Shown piece after piece: positions 34,151-44,229 of a DNA stretch of 64,000 nucleotides. A program made the translations under genes and the position numbers. The stretch covers positions 51,380,514 to 51,444,513 of the forward strand of contig NC_087070.1 in the NCBI RefSeq assembly GCF_963678635.1, read 5' to 3'. The notes below the pieces were generated by a model. It searched no databases and was not told where the DNA came from. It worked only from the letters and a program-made list of their open reading frames with translations. The DNA is from Symsagittifera roscoffensis (Eukaryota > Xenacoelomorpha > Acoela > Convolutidae). How positions within the stretch are numbered: position 1 is the first letter of the stretch; every line of letters starts with the position of its first letter.

Positions 34151-34320
34151 CATCTGATCAAACTTCATTTTTTTAAAAAGAGCTCATCATAAAAAAGACT
34201 TGGCGCACTTTACATTTTGAAGTTTTGAAGAGTATAAAACCCGGAATATTTCAGCCACCTCAACAATTGAAAAGAAATATCATCTTGCAGACCAATCTGA
34301 TTTTGTTGTTTAGATGCTAG
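34147..34320 (+). pseudogene. decayed last exon, third and most diverged copy
   Basis: CATCTGAT, then GGCGCACTTTACATTTTGAAG, then AACCCGGAATATTTCAG, then TCTTGCAGACCAATCTGA line up in order with 43960-44145 of the split gene. Heavily diverged, no open frame. It retains the part coding GAPYILK that the other two copies lack, so it derives from a separate duplication event. Confidence 0.55.
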
Positions 34321-35684
34321 AAATTTTTCTTTCTTGGAGCTGTTTTACGTTTTTCTATTATGTTGTACAAATCATATTTCGAAATAATATGAAACTGAAA
34401 CGAAACTTCTGTTTTCGTTATAATCAGGAGCTAAACGTTTTCCCCAACTGCTCTCTTTTTCCCCACGCATATCTTTTTTCGCTCAAAGGTTTTCACCCAT
34501 AGTTCTGCAAAATTGCGCTTCCAATTGTTGTTCCGGCATCTCTTTGATGATTTGAAAGAAATCAAGAGCTGTGTTTTTTTTTCATTTTAAACCATATAGC
34601 ACAAAAAATATCCTTGATTGAGAATGATAGCAACCTAAAACGTGTCTACCTTGATCAAAAACTGCAAAAAATAATCAAATTTTCAAAGTCGTCAGTGACA
34701 ATTGCTCGCTCAAACTTTCATAGTCTGAACAAAGTATGATATTTGCCAGCAACGTCTGGTCTAAATCTTAGTCTAAATCTATAGCCTAAAAACCAATCGC
34801 CGTGCAATCTGAATTTTAGTCGCCAAAGTCTGAAAATTAGTCCTAGCATCAATAATAACAAAAAAGTCAAAATTAAATAGCCGGGACAGCAGTCACGATA
34901 CTGTCTGAAAACGAGTTGCGATAATAAAGATATGCATCCAAAACAAACTGTACAAAAAAAAAGAAATGGAAGCTATGCATGATCTCGAGCAAATTACTGA
35001 TTAGTGATTGTTGGAAAGTTAAAATTTTGAAAACATAATTCTCCAATGATACACAATTTTTTGGAGTAAATACCTAAAAAATTTGGAACGGCTTTTGAGA
35101 AAGATTAATTCTTTGTAAATTTTAGGCGTTACGAATAAACAGGAAACTTTTCAAAATATTTATCGCGATTCGGTCAAATGGCTTTTTTTAAATCTTTAAA
35201 ATTTTAGAGAAAAAAATGTCTTAGACTTCAGCTCAGGGCATGAAAAATTTTTAGTGGGTATTAAAAACTCCGTTTCACATTTCATTTTTATAACTAATTG
35301 GGTTCAGTCGTTGTTATAAAGCAAAGTTATAAAGCGTTTGTCTGACGATAAGAAAACGCAACAAACAAAAGCGGTATTTTAGTCATTAGAGAGAAAAATT
35401 TATGTCTGCATAAACCAAGATCATTATCTCATGAGCCTAACGCACACCTTCACGCTTTTTGAGAAATTCATTTTCACTAAATTTACGGCCCAAAAACTGC
35501 AGCAATGTTCCTGCTTTTGATTACTTAATTCCAAAACTAATAAATTTTGCTTAGAAACAATCACTTACAAAAATAGTTACATAGGTAAAATCTGTACATA
35601 ATAAATAATTAAGACTGAGATGACGTTCCCTACTTTTGTGGCTTTTCGTACAATCTTGTTCTGTTGACTCGAGAGTGATGGAAT
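34321..35684. other. no gene seen
   Basis: AT-rich. A 62-codon frame at 34314-34502 follows the decayed exon but has no domain. Nothing else is supported. Confidence 0.45.
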
Positions 35685-36026
35685 GGGTCCAGATGGCGAT
35701 AGCGTAAATTTATGCGCGAAGTCAGCGCTAGCAGTTTCAAGGTGCTTAATATGCGAACGACACAAAACATACCGCATGGTGTCCCGACAAAAAACTTGGC
35801 CGAAAGGTCTCAAATTGATTTGAATTCACTTCTGACGGAGATGAGAGTACGAATATTTAAAACGTACTCAACGAGGCAGACAATTGGGTTGTCGACAACT
35901 ACGCGGAAGAAGCCACCATGGTGCGATATCGATGATGAGCTGCAGCTCCAATTGATATTTTGTATACGAGAAGAGCAAGTGATTCGAAGAAGTTTTTCCT
36001 CCGACAAAATTTGTCTGGTTGTCTAA
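35685..36026 (+). CDS. possible exon(s) of unknown protein
   Basis: A patch of raised G+C with two overlapping plus-strand frames. One (from 35712 to TAA 36024-36026, no ATG at its start) is polar, with RKKPPWCDIDDELQLQLIF. The other (about 35688-35822) carries a possible metal-binding pattern, CLICERHKTYRM. Both read more like protein than the surroundings. Minus-strand frames are also open (35810-36098). I cannot say which is used, or whether this is a decayed transposon fragment. Confidence 0.25.
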
Positions 36027-36319
36027 AAAGAGCGTGTGAAAGTTTCCAGACCTAGTGAGGAACCTTTCAACTCCCATTACGCAAGAAAAAAATTCCATAA
36101 TTAAATTATAAAATTATGGAAAAAATCTTGCTCTCCTTCAATTAAACATAAAAGACACACTTTTTTTTAAAAAAAAAACCTACAAACTGTTATTTGGAAG
36201 ATACCAGAGTAATCAGCATTAAATAGTTCACTGTTTTCAACTATTTTCACGGCAAAAAGCACAACTAAAAATAAGTTTGCAGTAAAAAAAGATCTTATTA
36301 TCAAAATAGATGAGAGAAC

Positions 36320-36586
36320 TTAGTTTTGCAGTTGGTTAATGCTCGTTTTACTTTTGCAGACACTCCTCGAAAGCATCAAGAGATGGTTGACAATAATCAA
36401 AACGGGTCGGTCAGTTTGTTCTGATTTCAGATTTAGACAGAAAACTAATTGGTCCCGGTGTTTAGCGGGCACCCTCCAGCAGCCACATGATTTACAGACG
36501 AAAACATTTTTTTTCACGAGAACTGTTTTAATTAAAGTGGCGTTTTCAAGCTGAGATGGTGTCACAATATCTAAATAAGGTCTCAC
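36320..36586 (-). CDS. possible exon with CxxCxC motif, unknown
   Basis: The minus-strand frame opens from a GTG at 36586, so there is no true ATG start and it may be an exon. It contains NVFVCKSCGCWRVPAKHRDQ, with three closely spaced Cys and a basic stretch, then a hydrophobic stretch VLIIVNHLLML. G+C is above the flanks. A plus-strand frame overlaps (36339-36554). No family recognised. Confidence 0.22.
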   Translation of the reverse strand: MRPYLDIVTPSQLENATLIKTVLVKKNVFVCKSCGCWRVPAKHRDQLVFCLNLKSEQTDRPVLIIVNHLLMLSRSVCKSKTSINQLQN

Positions 36587-36599
36587 GGTTATTGATGAT

Positions 36600-37245
36600 T
36601 TTTAAAATTTAGACTGAGGGTTCTTTCTTTTGTGCGTCATAGCTCAACTAATGAGCTGTGTAGATGGGTCGGGCAATGAATTGCTTCCTCTAAATTAGCG
36701 TACTGTTCATCAGGAAAAACTAGTAAATTATTGCTGAGCAACTAGCACAGAACAATCCAATCACATTTATCATAGCAGAGTTAGATGAAAATCGAAAAAC
36801 AAAAGCATTACCTTTTAATGTTTTGTTTTAATTAAATTACTCCCAGCCGAAAAGCTTACAGATTATGCTACTAGCTTCGTATATTATACTAATTAAATAC
36901 TTATTCTTTAGCTCATCGAAAAAAAAATTCCGCCCAAACACGCTATTTGCTCCTTGATGAACTTCAGTTTTGAGTCTTGGAAACTAAAACAGAGTAAATA
37001 GCGTAGACGGTGAATAGTTTCAACATTTTTAAAAATAGAAATTGAACCTCAGTCGTGAATTTGGTCGAACTAAGGCAGGTCGAACTAAAATATCAAACAT
37101 TGAAAAGTAAGAAAAAATTTTCAAAAAAAGGTTCAAGCCAAATCCTCAACAGTTAATTAAAAATTAGTGCCGAATAAAGAAGTTGACAGTTATTATTCGC
37201 TGTCTATTTGCAGAGCTGCAAAAAAATCAATCAAAAAAACGAGTT
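36600..37245. other. no gene seen
   Basis: AT-rich. An imperfect hairpin CGCTATTTGCTC/GAGTAAATAGCG lies at about 36940-37002. Confidence 0.4.
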
Positions 37246-37380
37246 ATTGACCAAAACTGAAAAGTGTCTCATTCTGCGCAGCAAATTATTGAGCAAACTA
37301 CCCTTTTGAAATACAAATTTTACTGGTTTCTCTAGCTGTTATTAGTTAATTTGATCTGAAATCACACCTTGATCTGAAGT
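37246..37380 (+). repeat. duplicate of the 5' flank of the split gene
   Basis: ACCAAAACTGAAAAGTGTCTC through TATTAGTTAATTTG matches 38096-38200, which directly precedes exon 1 of the split gene. The exon itself is not recognisable after 37380, so this is a promoter-only fragment. A further shared block (GATACACTAATT...CCTCCGAATTAAA at 37555-37640) recurs diverged at 40755-40830 inside intron 1. Confidence 0.65.
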
Positions 37381-38255
37381 CAGAACTTGAAATTGGATAG
37401 TTATATAGTCTTTCACCGTGTTTAAGATTGAGAACAGAAGAACTGCGTTATACTTAGAAATTGCATCGGAGAATTAGCTTATTCAATAATTTGTTTAAAG
37501 CTTGTTTAATAATTTTGACTACAATATCGACACTCAAATCTAGAGAGATCGCAGGATACACTAATTCTCGGTAATAACAAGATACCAATCTGCATCAAAA
37601 CCCTCCGAATTAAAAAGCTCTCATTTCAACGATCTCTTTTAAATTTTGCCCGTCTGCCATTACTTCCAGCCTGCCTCCCCAGAATCTTACAAATTAAGAA
37701 TTTTAGCCATGGGTTTGTAATATTGGGCTGAAACAAAAGTACTAAGACGGGGGAGGGCGTATTATAATGTTTTCAATGGTCACCAATTGCGTTTTGTTAA
37801 TTTTTTTTGGGGGTTTTTAAGAATAGATGGCGTGAACGACGAGTTATTTTTTGAAAAAACTTCGCGCAACCTGTCGAAAAATTTCCGATATTATCAATGA
37901 AAAATGAACATGGGATATAATAAAAAAAATTAAATTTTACGTGATCAATTTTTCCGCCACTTAAAATTGTTTTTGAGAACTTTTTCAATTTTCTTTTTGT
38001 GGTTTCATATTCGGATTGAATTTGGAGTTTTATAAATAAGTCCATTCCAGTTTAACGAATAAAATATATCAATAATAAAACGTTCCTTGACATTTGACCA
38101 AAACTGATAAGTGTCTCATTCTGCGGATCAAACTATTGAGCAAACTACCCTTTTAAAAAACAAATTTTACTTGTTTCTATAGTTGCTATTAGTTAATTTG
38201 TTCTTAAATCAAACCAGTTTAAATTTTACTTCTGAACTTATTTCAAGACTTTCGA
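37381..38255. other. 5' region of the split secreted-protein gene
   Basis: No gene. 38096-38205 is the copy of the 37246 flank and may hold promoter elements. A short G-rich run (GACGGGGGAGGGCG) is at about 37747. Confidence 0.35.
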
Positions 38256-38440
38256 ATGCTTTTAATCAAGTTTTTAATTTCGTTTAATTTTTTTGGAATA
38301 AATTTTGCCTCACACAATGATATCGTTGTAGAACCAATAACCCCATCTAAATGGTCATCAGTATCTTATATAATTCCCGTGCTTTCACCGCATCAGACTA
38401 TTTTGACAGCCGCTTGTAGATTTTATAGCAACTACTACTG
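38256..38440 (+). CDS. split secreted Cys-rich family member 3, exon 1
   Basis: ATG, then a signal peptide (MLLIKFLISFNFFGINFA), then NDIVVEPITPSKWSSVSYII, which aligns with the N terminus of the two intact members (DVVLTPTENYNWTSVSFIL). Cys in TAACRFYS matches C53/C54 of the others; the second Cys of that pair is missing. The exon ends TACTG before GTGAGTG, a consensus donor, in phase 2. The expected next ~25 residues of the family are not found in the following exon, so an exon is missing, undetected or lost. The NWT glycosylation site is not conserved. Confidence 0.65.
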
Positions 38441-39817
38441 GTGAGTGTTCTAAATTTACTTTAAAAAAACAGAAGAGATGTTTTTGGAAAAAGTCTTCGA
38501 GCAAAATTTTCAAAACAAGATTTAAAAAAACAAATCATACTAACACTTCTGTACAAGCTAAACGCATTTGAGCAATGCGCAGCAAATGGTCGCAATTTGG
38601 AATTTTTTTGAGGAAAAAGCTCATGCAAACGAAATCAAATCAGAGTGCAGTTTTCAAAATTCAAAAAAATCGTCTCTAAAAATTTGTTATTTCATGCGAT
38701 CATAAACGACATCTAAAACGTGAACATTATCTCCGTGATAGTAAAACCGTGATTTTGAAGCTCAACAAACAAACAGTTTTTGCAAATTTGCAAGAATTTA
38801 AAGATTCATTCACGAGACGAGGTTTGTATTGTAAGATTTGGCAAACTCAGACGGTCGGATGCGACCAAACTACCAAAAAAAGTAGCGCCACCTTTTTAAA
38901 ACTCGCACCGCTAAAAATTATTATCTGTCACGCTGCGGCACAAATACGTTTCTTAAGTGGTGCCACCAAAATCTTTTCATAGTTACATGCATTGGTTTTT
39001 GTAGTAAGGAGGGGGTTTTGACACCTTCCTGTTCAATGATTCGAACCTTTCGGCAGCCACAGGTTCCCCATTTGGAATTATTTTACGATATCCATTTTCA
39101 GGCAATTGACCGTAAATTTTTGTAGAGGCGCATTCAGTGTCAATATATACTGTTTTTGAATAGAAAGTGCGCCGAAAAACGAAACTTTTTGTTCACAATT
39201 TTCCGAAAAATGGTCAAAAACAGATTTTTACCTGTTTTTACGACCTGTTTGACTTTGAAAATTTGTCTACGGAGCAACAGAAGGTCGCTTTGTGGTTTTG
39301 TCAAAATTGTTCAAAATGTTCAATTTGAAGAGTTTTGAGCTCCTTCATTTGTCTTGCCTTTATTGGTATTATTTTTTTCGGTAAGATAATTTATACGAAA
39401 TTAAATTTGCTTCAAACGCCATTAATTGACAAAACGAAATTTCGAAAGAAAAATTTTAGATATTTGGTAAAATTGGTATGAAAGGATTTCGAGTATATTT
39501 AATGAATCTTCCCTTTCTCACAAATAATATCATAAACTAGTTAATAGAAATTCAGGGAGCGGAAGTGAAGTGGTTATGTCTCCCCTCATTCTAAAAATCA
39601 ATTTTGTGAGGCTCGCCATGATCCGTGCTCGTTGCTTGAGGGCGAAACAACATTATTTAGCGCAGAAAAGAAGCCAAAAAACAACATAGCAATCATGACC
39701 AGGGGCGCAGCAGCAATTTTCGGCGGAGAACTGTACAGCTCGTAGGTAGGTCTTTTTCCCTTTGTGGACTAATTGCCTTAATCTTAAAGCTAGCCTAATT
39801 CCAAAACAGTGGTGAAT

Positions 39818-40120
39818 TTAGTTATCCAGAAAGAAATCATCAATAAAAAACACGTCGGCTGTATTTTTGTATGATATGACAAAAATCGTTGCCCAAAACT
39901 CCGTGAAATAAAAATTGCAAATGATAAGAAACAGGTCAAATATGATGAAGGCGGTAAATTTATTGGGCTGATGAATTAATTCAAAATAGGAGTTGCCAAA
40001 ATCTATTAGGTCCAAATAGATGTTTTTAGAAAGAGAAACAAAATCACCTGGTTTTGAAATTACAAGCAACAAGAAAACTTTTAAGAAAGAAATCGAAGCA
40101 TTTGCAATTTTTAAAACCAT
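39818..40120 (-). CDS. 100 aa hydrophobic ORF inside intron 1, unknown
   Basis: ATG at 40120 on the minus strand, TAA at the end. Two hydrophobic stretches (FLKVFLLLVIS and FIIFDLFLIICNFYFTEFW) would make a small membrane protein. A plus-strand ATG frame (40020-40214) overlaps and is equally open, and the upstream extension of the minus frame starts only at TTG. T/A-rich DNA easily yields Phe/Ile/Leu frames, so chance is a serious alternative. Confidence 0.2.
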   Translation of the reverse strand: MVLKIANASISFLKVFLLLVISKPGDFVSLSKNIYLDLIDFGNSYFELIHQPNKFTAFIIFDLFLIICNFYFTEFWATIFVISYKNTADVFFIDDFFLDN

Positions 40121-40163
40121 CTTGGAGTTAAAACAGTGGTGTTCAAACAGTTTAACGCGCAAT

Positions 40164-40197
40164 AAAATCTCTGCCCTGATTCGAGCAGCCTTGTTTG
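40164..40197 (-). mobile_element. terminal fragment of a family A element
   Basis: CTGCCCTGATTCGAGCAGCC followed by TTGTTT is the inverted complement of the family A left end with a few changes. The rest of the element is not present. Confidence 0.45.
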
Positions 40198-40880
40198 AAT
40201 TCTGTGAGTTATGAAGACCAATTACCAAGCCTCAATTCAACGTGAAACACTTAAAAGCGCAAAAAAGTCTGTTTTTGAGAGCGCGAGAGCTAAAGATAAA
40301 TGGATTCGAAGTGCACAAAAAAGGTCATCGAACTAACCAAAAATGGAAAATTTCAAACCCCTGAAAATTCGAGGAAAAACAATTATTGAAAAATATATGT
40401 TTTTTGACTTGCATGACCAAGGCATAAATCTCCTCAAAGGGATATGAAAAATGTTCGAGCACAACTTTTTCAAATTCTGTATCTGTCTGAAGAAAGAGCC
40501 TCAGAGCTTTATAACCGTCACTTTATTCAAAAAAGTTTGTTCACTTTTCTCAAAAATCTGATTAAAATTTTTGTTTTTTTTTCCGAATGACGGGAAGAAA
40601 AATCGTGGCTTTTGGTTTGAAAACTTGGAAAACCGCTGATATTTGATTGACTTACAAGATAACATTCAGCTTGAGTTTTTACAGCCTGACCAGTTATACT
40701 GCCAGCAATAGCAGCCAGCCAACAATGGATGTGTACAACCATAAAGCGATAGAGGGATACACTAATTATAGATCATACCTACAAACCACTCTGCCTCAAA
40801 TCCTTCGAATTAAAGGGCTCTTTTTCCTACCATTAATGAATTTTGTTTTTTGACAGCTTTTGCTGCTGCTTACACTACCA

Positions 40881-40920
40881 TTCCCCCTCCCCCTCCCCCT
40901 CCCCCACCCGTTTCCCTCCC
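40881..40920 (-). promoter_or_regulatory. G-quadruplex-type tract on the minus strand
   Basis: TTCCCCCTCCCCCTCCCCCT is followed by CCCCCACCCG and TTTCCCTCCC, i.e. at least six runs of three to five G on the complementary strand separated by 1-4 nt. It fits the usual quadruplex rule. It lies in intron 1 of the split gene, in an otherwise AT-rich setting. Confidence 0.55.
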
Positions 40921-41248
40921 GACCTAGTTCTGTTTAAAATAACGATTCAGGAGTGTTTGTGGTATGATTGGGTTATAAATTTCCGAGGGGAGCGCTAACA
41001 TGATGCTTTTAAAGAGGAGAATAATTCTTTTCTTTCAAATTGGGACATCAACTTTGGCGTTGAAAAATAAGAAGTTCATGGCTGTATACCGGGGAATTAT
41101 TTTCTCATTAAGCTATTTTCTAAATATAACTGTTGCTTCAAGGGTTTCTTGTCGTTTTTAAATGTTTGCTTATGTTTTGTAATAATCGCTACAGGTAATA
41201 ATTGAGATTATATGTGTAATCGGTCGTCGTTCTTTTGACTGAAAAATG

Positions 41249-41726
41249 AACAAAACTGCTTGTATCAGATCAAAACTCTGAAGGTTCCGACAACTTTTTG
41301 AAATCAATGGAGGATTGGTGGCTTAATAAACACGAAATTTTCAAAAACAAAAAAAAAGTTGCAAAACCCTGTTGTTGATTTTTTGAAAACCATTTGTCTA
41401 CGCGCATTTTCCAATGACTCACTTATAGCAAATTGTATTGAGTTCTAGGCATTTTAAACTTCCGCTCACACGTTAATAGCACGAAATATATTGCGCGATA
41501 CTCGCTCCAAATTGGCAAAACTGGCCGATCTTTAAGCCATCATAAGTGTACAAAAAAATCACAAAAGAAATATATTTTTTTAAATTTGAGATCAAGACTT
41601 AAAAATTTTGTGGCTACTATAAAACATTTCCTTCAAAAAAACTGGTTGTTAAAAAGTCAAAAATTTTCTGGAGAGAAAAACAAACCCGAGCGTAAATATT
41701 CCATCGATTTCTGAGAGTCGGAACAA
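41249..41726 (+). mobile_element. family A element, old diverged copy
   Basis: AACAAAACTGCTTGTATCAG at the left, GGTTCCGAC nearby, the CGTTAATAGCACGAAATATA core block and the TTGTTAAAAAGTC right part are all in family order. It ends AGTCGGAACA. The CpGs of the core have mostly changed to TpG or CpA, consistent with age. It ends 82 bp before exon 2 of the split gene. Confidence 0.6.
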
Positions 41727-41807
41727 AAAGAATCGGGAAAAGATTTTATGATAGCTTGCTGAAGTTGTCTGTAAATACAAAACTGGTATTTGAGTTTATG
41801 AACAAAG

Positions 41808-41917
41808 GCTCGAAAAGGAGCCCTTTAAAGATAATGCGGAATTCGAATGTGACAGGGCATTCAGGCCTTTATACAAACAGCACAACTTTTTCAGTGTGCC
41901 AGAGGGATGTTGTACAG
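41808..41917 (+). CDS. split secreted Cys-rich family member 3, exon 2
   Basis: In phase with exon 1 and exon 3 it reads LEKEPFKDNAEFECDRAFRP then LYKQHNFFSVPEGCCTG. This aligns with member 1 residues RKECETFFHPTYLKHNHF...DGCCES, including the Cys (C102 of member 1) and the CC pair. An upstream in-frame TGA at 41791-41793 limits the exon start. The ACAAAG acceptor at 41807 restores phase with exon 1. The donor is ACAG/GTCTCA, weak after the GT. The alignment with paralogues across the exon 2/3 junction (CCTG-QFNEYY against CCES-QYGYYF) is without gap and strongly supports the splice. Confidence 0.6.
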
Positions 41918-42458
41918 GTCTCAAAGAGTGGCTTTAAATTCTACCAGAAAAAAAAAATTGTTATAATATTACCAGCGCCAAAAGAGTTTTTCAAATTATA
42001 GCTGATTGTTTTATATATAAAATTACAAAATCGGAAAAAAAGATAACAGTTGGTTGTAAAATGTGTATATACACTTGATATTGCACAAAAATCTAGGTTA
42101 TGCTAGATTGCATTATTTAGAGAGTGCAATATTTAGAGAAGTCACTGATGTCAAACAGTTGACTCAATTTTTGATTCTTAATTTGGATTGGTTTTATTGA
42201 CTTTGATTGGGAGACAATGAAACAAATCGAAAAATGAAAAAAGTTTTATGGGTTGATAAACAGTATTTCTGAGGTTTGTAAGATTAACAATAAACTCATT
42301 TTTGAAAAGTTCTGATAATATTCTCGCATTTAGTGCCCACTCTAATAACTAAAAATTTGTAAGAAAACTGCAAAGAAGAAAGCAACCCCGCTTCCTCTTC
42401 TTCCCCACGCCTTGCTTACCAATAACTCACTGAATAAAATTGAAGGCCACTTGTTCAG

Positions 42459-42694
42459 GGCAATTCAATGAGTACTATACTTCTGGCTATTTTCATGCGT
42501 CTTTGACCCCCGGAAAATACTTGGAGAAACTGACAGACTACAGAGATCAGAACAAAATTCTGAACCATGTTTGGTCTTTTTACATGCAGGAATGTGATGT
42601 GAATGTGATATACAGACTTGGTTTTGGAACAGGCGATATCAGAAGGATCGAAATTCAATCTCACTCAAGAATAAAATTTTTTGGCTATATTTGA
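42459..42694 (+). CDS. split secreted Cys-rich family member 3, exon 3
   Basis: A TTGTTCAG acceptor precedes it. It reads QFNEYYTSGYFHASLTPGKY, then LEKLTDYRDQNKILNHVWSF and CDVNVIYRLGFGTGDIRR. These align without gaps to the middle of both intact members (LTPKEYFEKMTNYD..., CGVNIITLVGFGDGKLRR). The Cys matches C171/C172; the NLT/NFT sequon is replaced by SLT. Past about 42650 similarity fades and the frame meets TGA at 42692. A block there (about 42655-42700) resembles the start of exon 4, with a 7 nt loss. No good donor is seen before the stop, so the gene may be broken here. Confidence 0.65.
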
Positions 42695-43983
42695 AAGGGA
42701 GTTAGCGATAAGAGTGTGTGCCGATTAGCATGCAGCAGTTGCTTTGATAATGTTTTCATTCGGAAAATCATCGGTTTCATTCATTGGTTTTAACTTCTCG
42801 GTTTGACCATCGATTTGACTTATTGAACAATCGACTAGGTTAGAACCTCTCATAACATTTGCCATTTGTAGAGAGTTTCCACTATCTTGCAACTTTCATT
42901 TAAAAAAAACGCAATCTTTTTGGTCCCTAGGCTCGTTCGCAACGACTTGATACCACATCTTAATCAAAATATTGTTTCCAAGTGATGTCAAAAAAGTATC
43001 AATAAGGAACTATTCTACAAAAACACCAAACAAGATAGCTCCATAAGTATCATTTTAGCCTGTTTTCAGGCGTCAAAAGTAGCAAAATAAATTAAATTGA
43101 ATGCCACTTAATTGAGTTGAGAAATTTCATTAGCAGGAAACGATCAAGTGTTCTCAACGCAAAGCGATCGTTGATTATTCGCTCAATTTGATCTTCAAAC
43201 TAATTTCTACTAATAAGTTAATGTTTCTCAATTGAAATTATTCACAAAGTTTTGACAGATATCGACTACTTGCGCTCACAACTCATAAAACACTTTGAAC
43301 AAAGGTTTGAAAAAAATTGAAGACAGACATTTTGGCCAATTTGGGATATACATCGAAAAAGATACGCTTTTTAAGTTTAAAAACTATTATAAGTTTAGTT
43401 CAGTCATGCCAAACGTCCACATATTATAGTGTTGTTTTGCTGACAAGACTACAAAAAATATATATATTACTTGAAGACAACTTGATCAAACTTTTAGCCA
43501 TTTTTTTCTTCACTTGCCTAGGAAGCAAACTTAATATTCTGGTCTTTCACTTTTGCTGTTGATTTTCGGCTGCATGGGAATTTCTTTTCGACAACTTGGT
43601 GGCCCACCGTCTCAATTGTAGTCAAACAAAACTTGAACAAATTTTTAAATGAAAAAAAAAGCCGGCAAAAGCTCTTGACTTGTCAAACATAACTCAAAAA
43701 TTTTTACATAGAATTGTTTGAAGACAAATACGTGCATAAGGGAACACTTATTAGGCTCAAAAGGATTCAAATAAATAAATAGATCCCTAATCTCAGAAAA
43801 TATCATGAAAGTAGTTGAGAGCGTTAAAGTAGAACTTAGTGACTTGGTCCGTTTCCAAATTGTCCTATTTATGTTTCAGATAGGAAAAATGACAGATTTT
43901 TTTCTTCAATTCAACAATTTTTTACAGAAAGAATCTTTTCAGGGTAACTTAAAATGTCATCTGATTGAGTTTCGTTACTGTAA
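42695..43983 (+). other. intron 3 of the split gene, or spacer
   Basis: Starts with GTTAGCGATAAGAGTG, which is also copied at 31040. No gene seen. The frame at 43805-44020 is an intron/exon read-through. Confidence 0.35.
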
Positions 43984-44229
43984 AGATTCTATCATCAAGA
44001 TTCAAGTCGTGAAAAAATAATTGGTGCACCCTACATTTTGAAAGTTGGAAGAGATTGGACACCACAAATTCCGTATGAAAACCCAGAACATTTCATCACA
44101 TTCAAATGGTTCAGAATAAACATTATTTGCGCAGACCAACCGTGGATCTGTGGCTTAGAAGCAAGAAAAACTACATGGTGGAAACCCATATTCAGCAGAG
44201 AACAATCTATATTTAGTAGAAAATTTTGA
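43984..44229 (+). CDS. split secreted Cys-rich family member 3, terminal exon
   Basis: The open frame from 43984 reads IIGAPYILKVGRDWTPQIPY then ENPEHFITFKWFRINIICAD and QPWICGLEARK. It aligns throughout with the C terminus of the intact members (IGAPYQLKVSSSWTEKIPYENP...QPWIC), including the last two Cys. It continues 24 residues beyond the usual end (WWKPIFSREQSIFSRKF) before TGA at 44227. The exact acceptor is uncertain (candidate AGs at 43983-44006). Three decayed copies of this exon lie at 32434, 33497 and 34147. The satellite array begins within about 200 bp downstream. Confidence 0.6.
   Translation, partial: RFYHQDSSREKIIGAPYILKVGRDWTPQIPYENPEHFITFKWFRINIICADQPWICGLEARKTTWWKPIFSREQSIFSRKF

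Larger units (their letters stand above)
38441..41807 (+). other. intron 1 of the split gene (3.4 kb), or a gap in a broken gene
   Basis: Begins GTGAGT and ends ACAAAG before exon 2, phase-compatible (2+1 nt). It holds a diverged copy of the 37555 block, a C-rich tract at 40881-40920, a family A fragment at 40164-40197, a family A element at 41249-41726 and a minus-strand ORF at 39818-40120. The terminal acceptor lacks a pyrimidine tract, which weakens the call. Confidence 0.4.

Noticed and set aside
39008-39090. Possible missing exon of the split secreted gene (FNDSNLSAATGSPFGIILRY resembles NDLYDPSFSGFGILRQ of member 1)
   Set aside because: Similarity is weak, and none of the candidate acceptors gives the phase needed to join exon 1. 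Kept only as an idea to test with cDNA.
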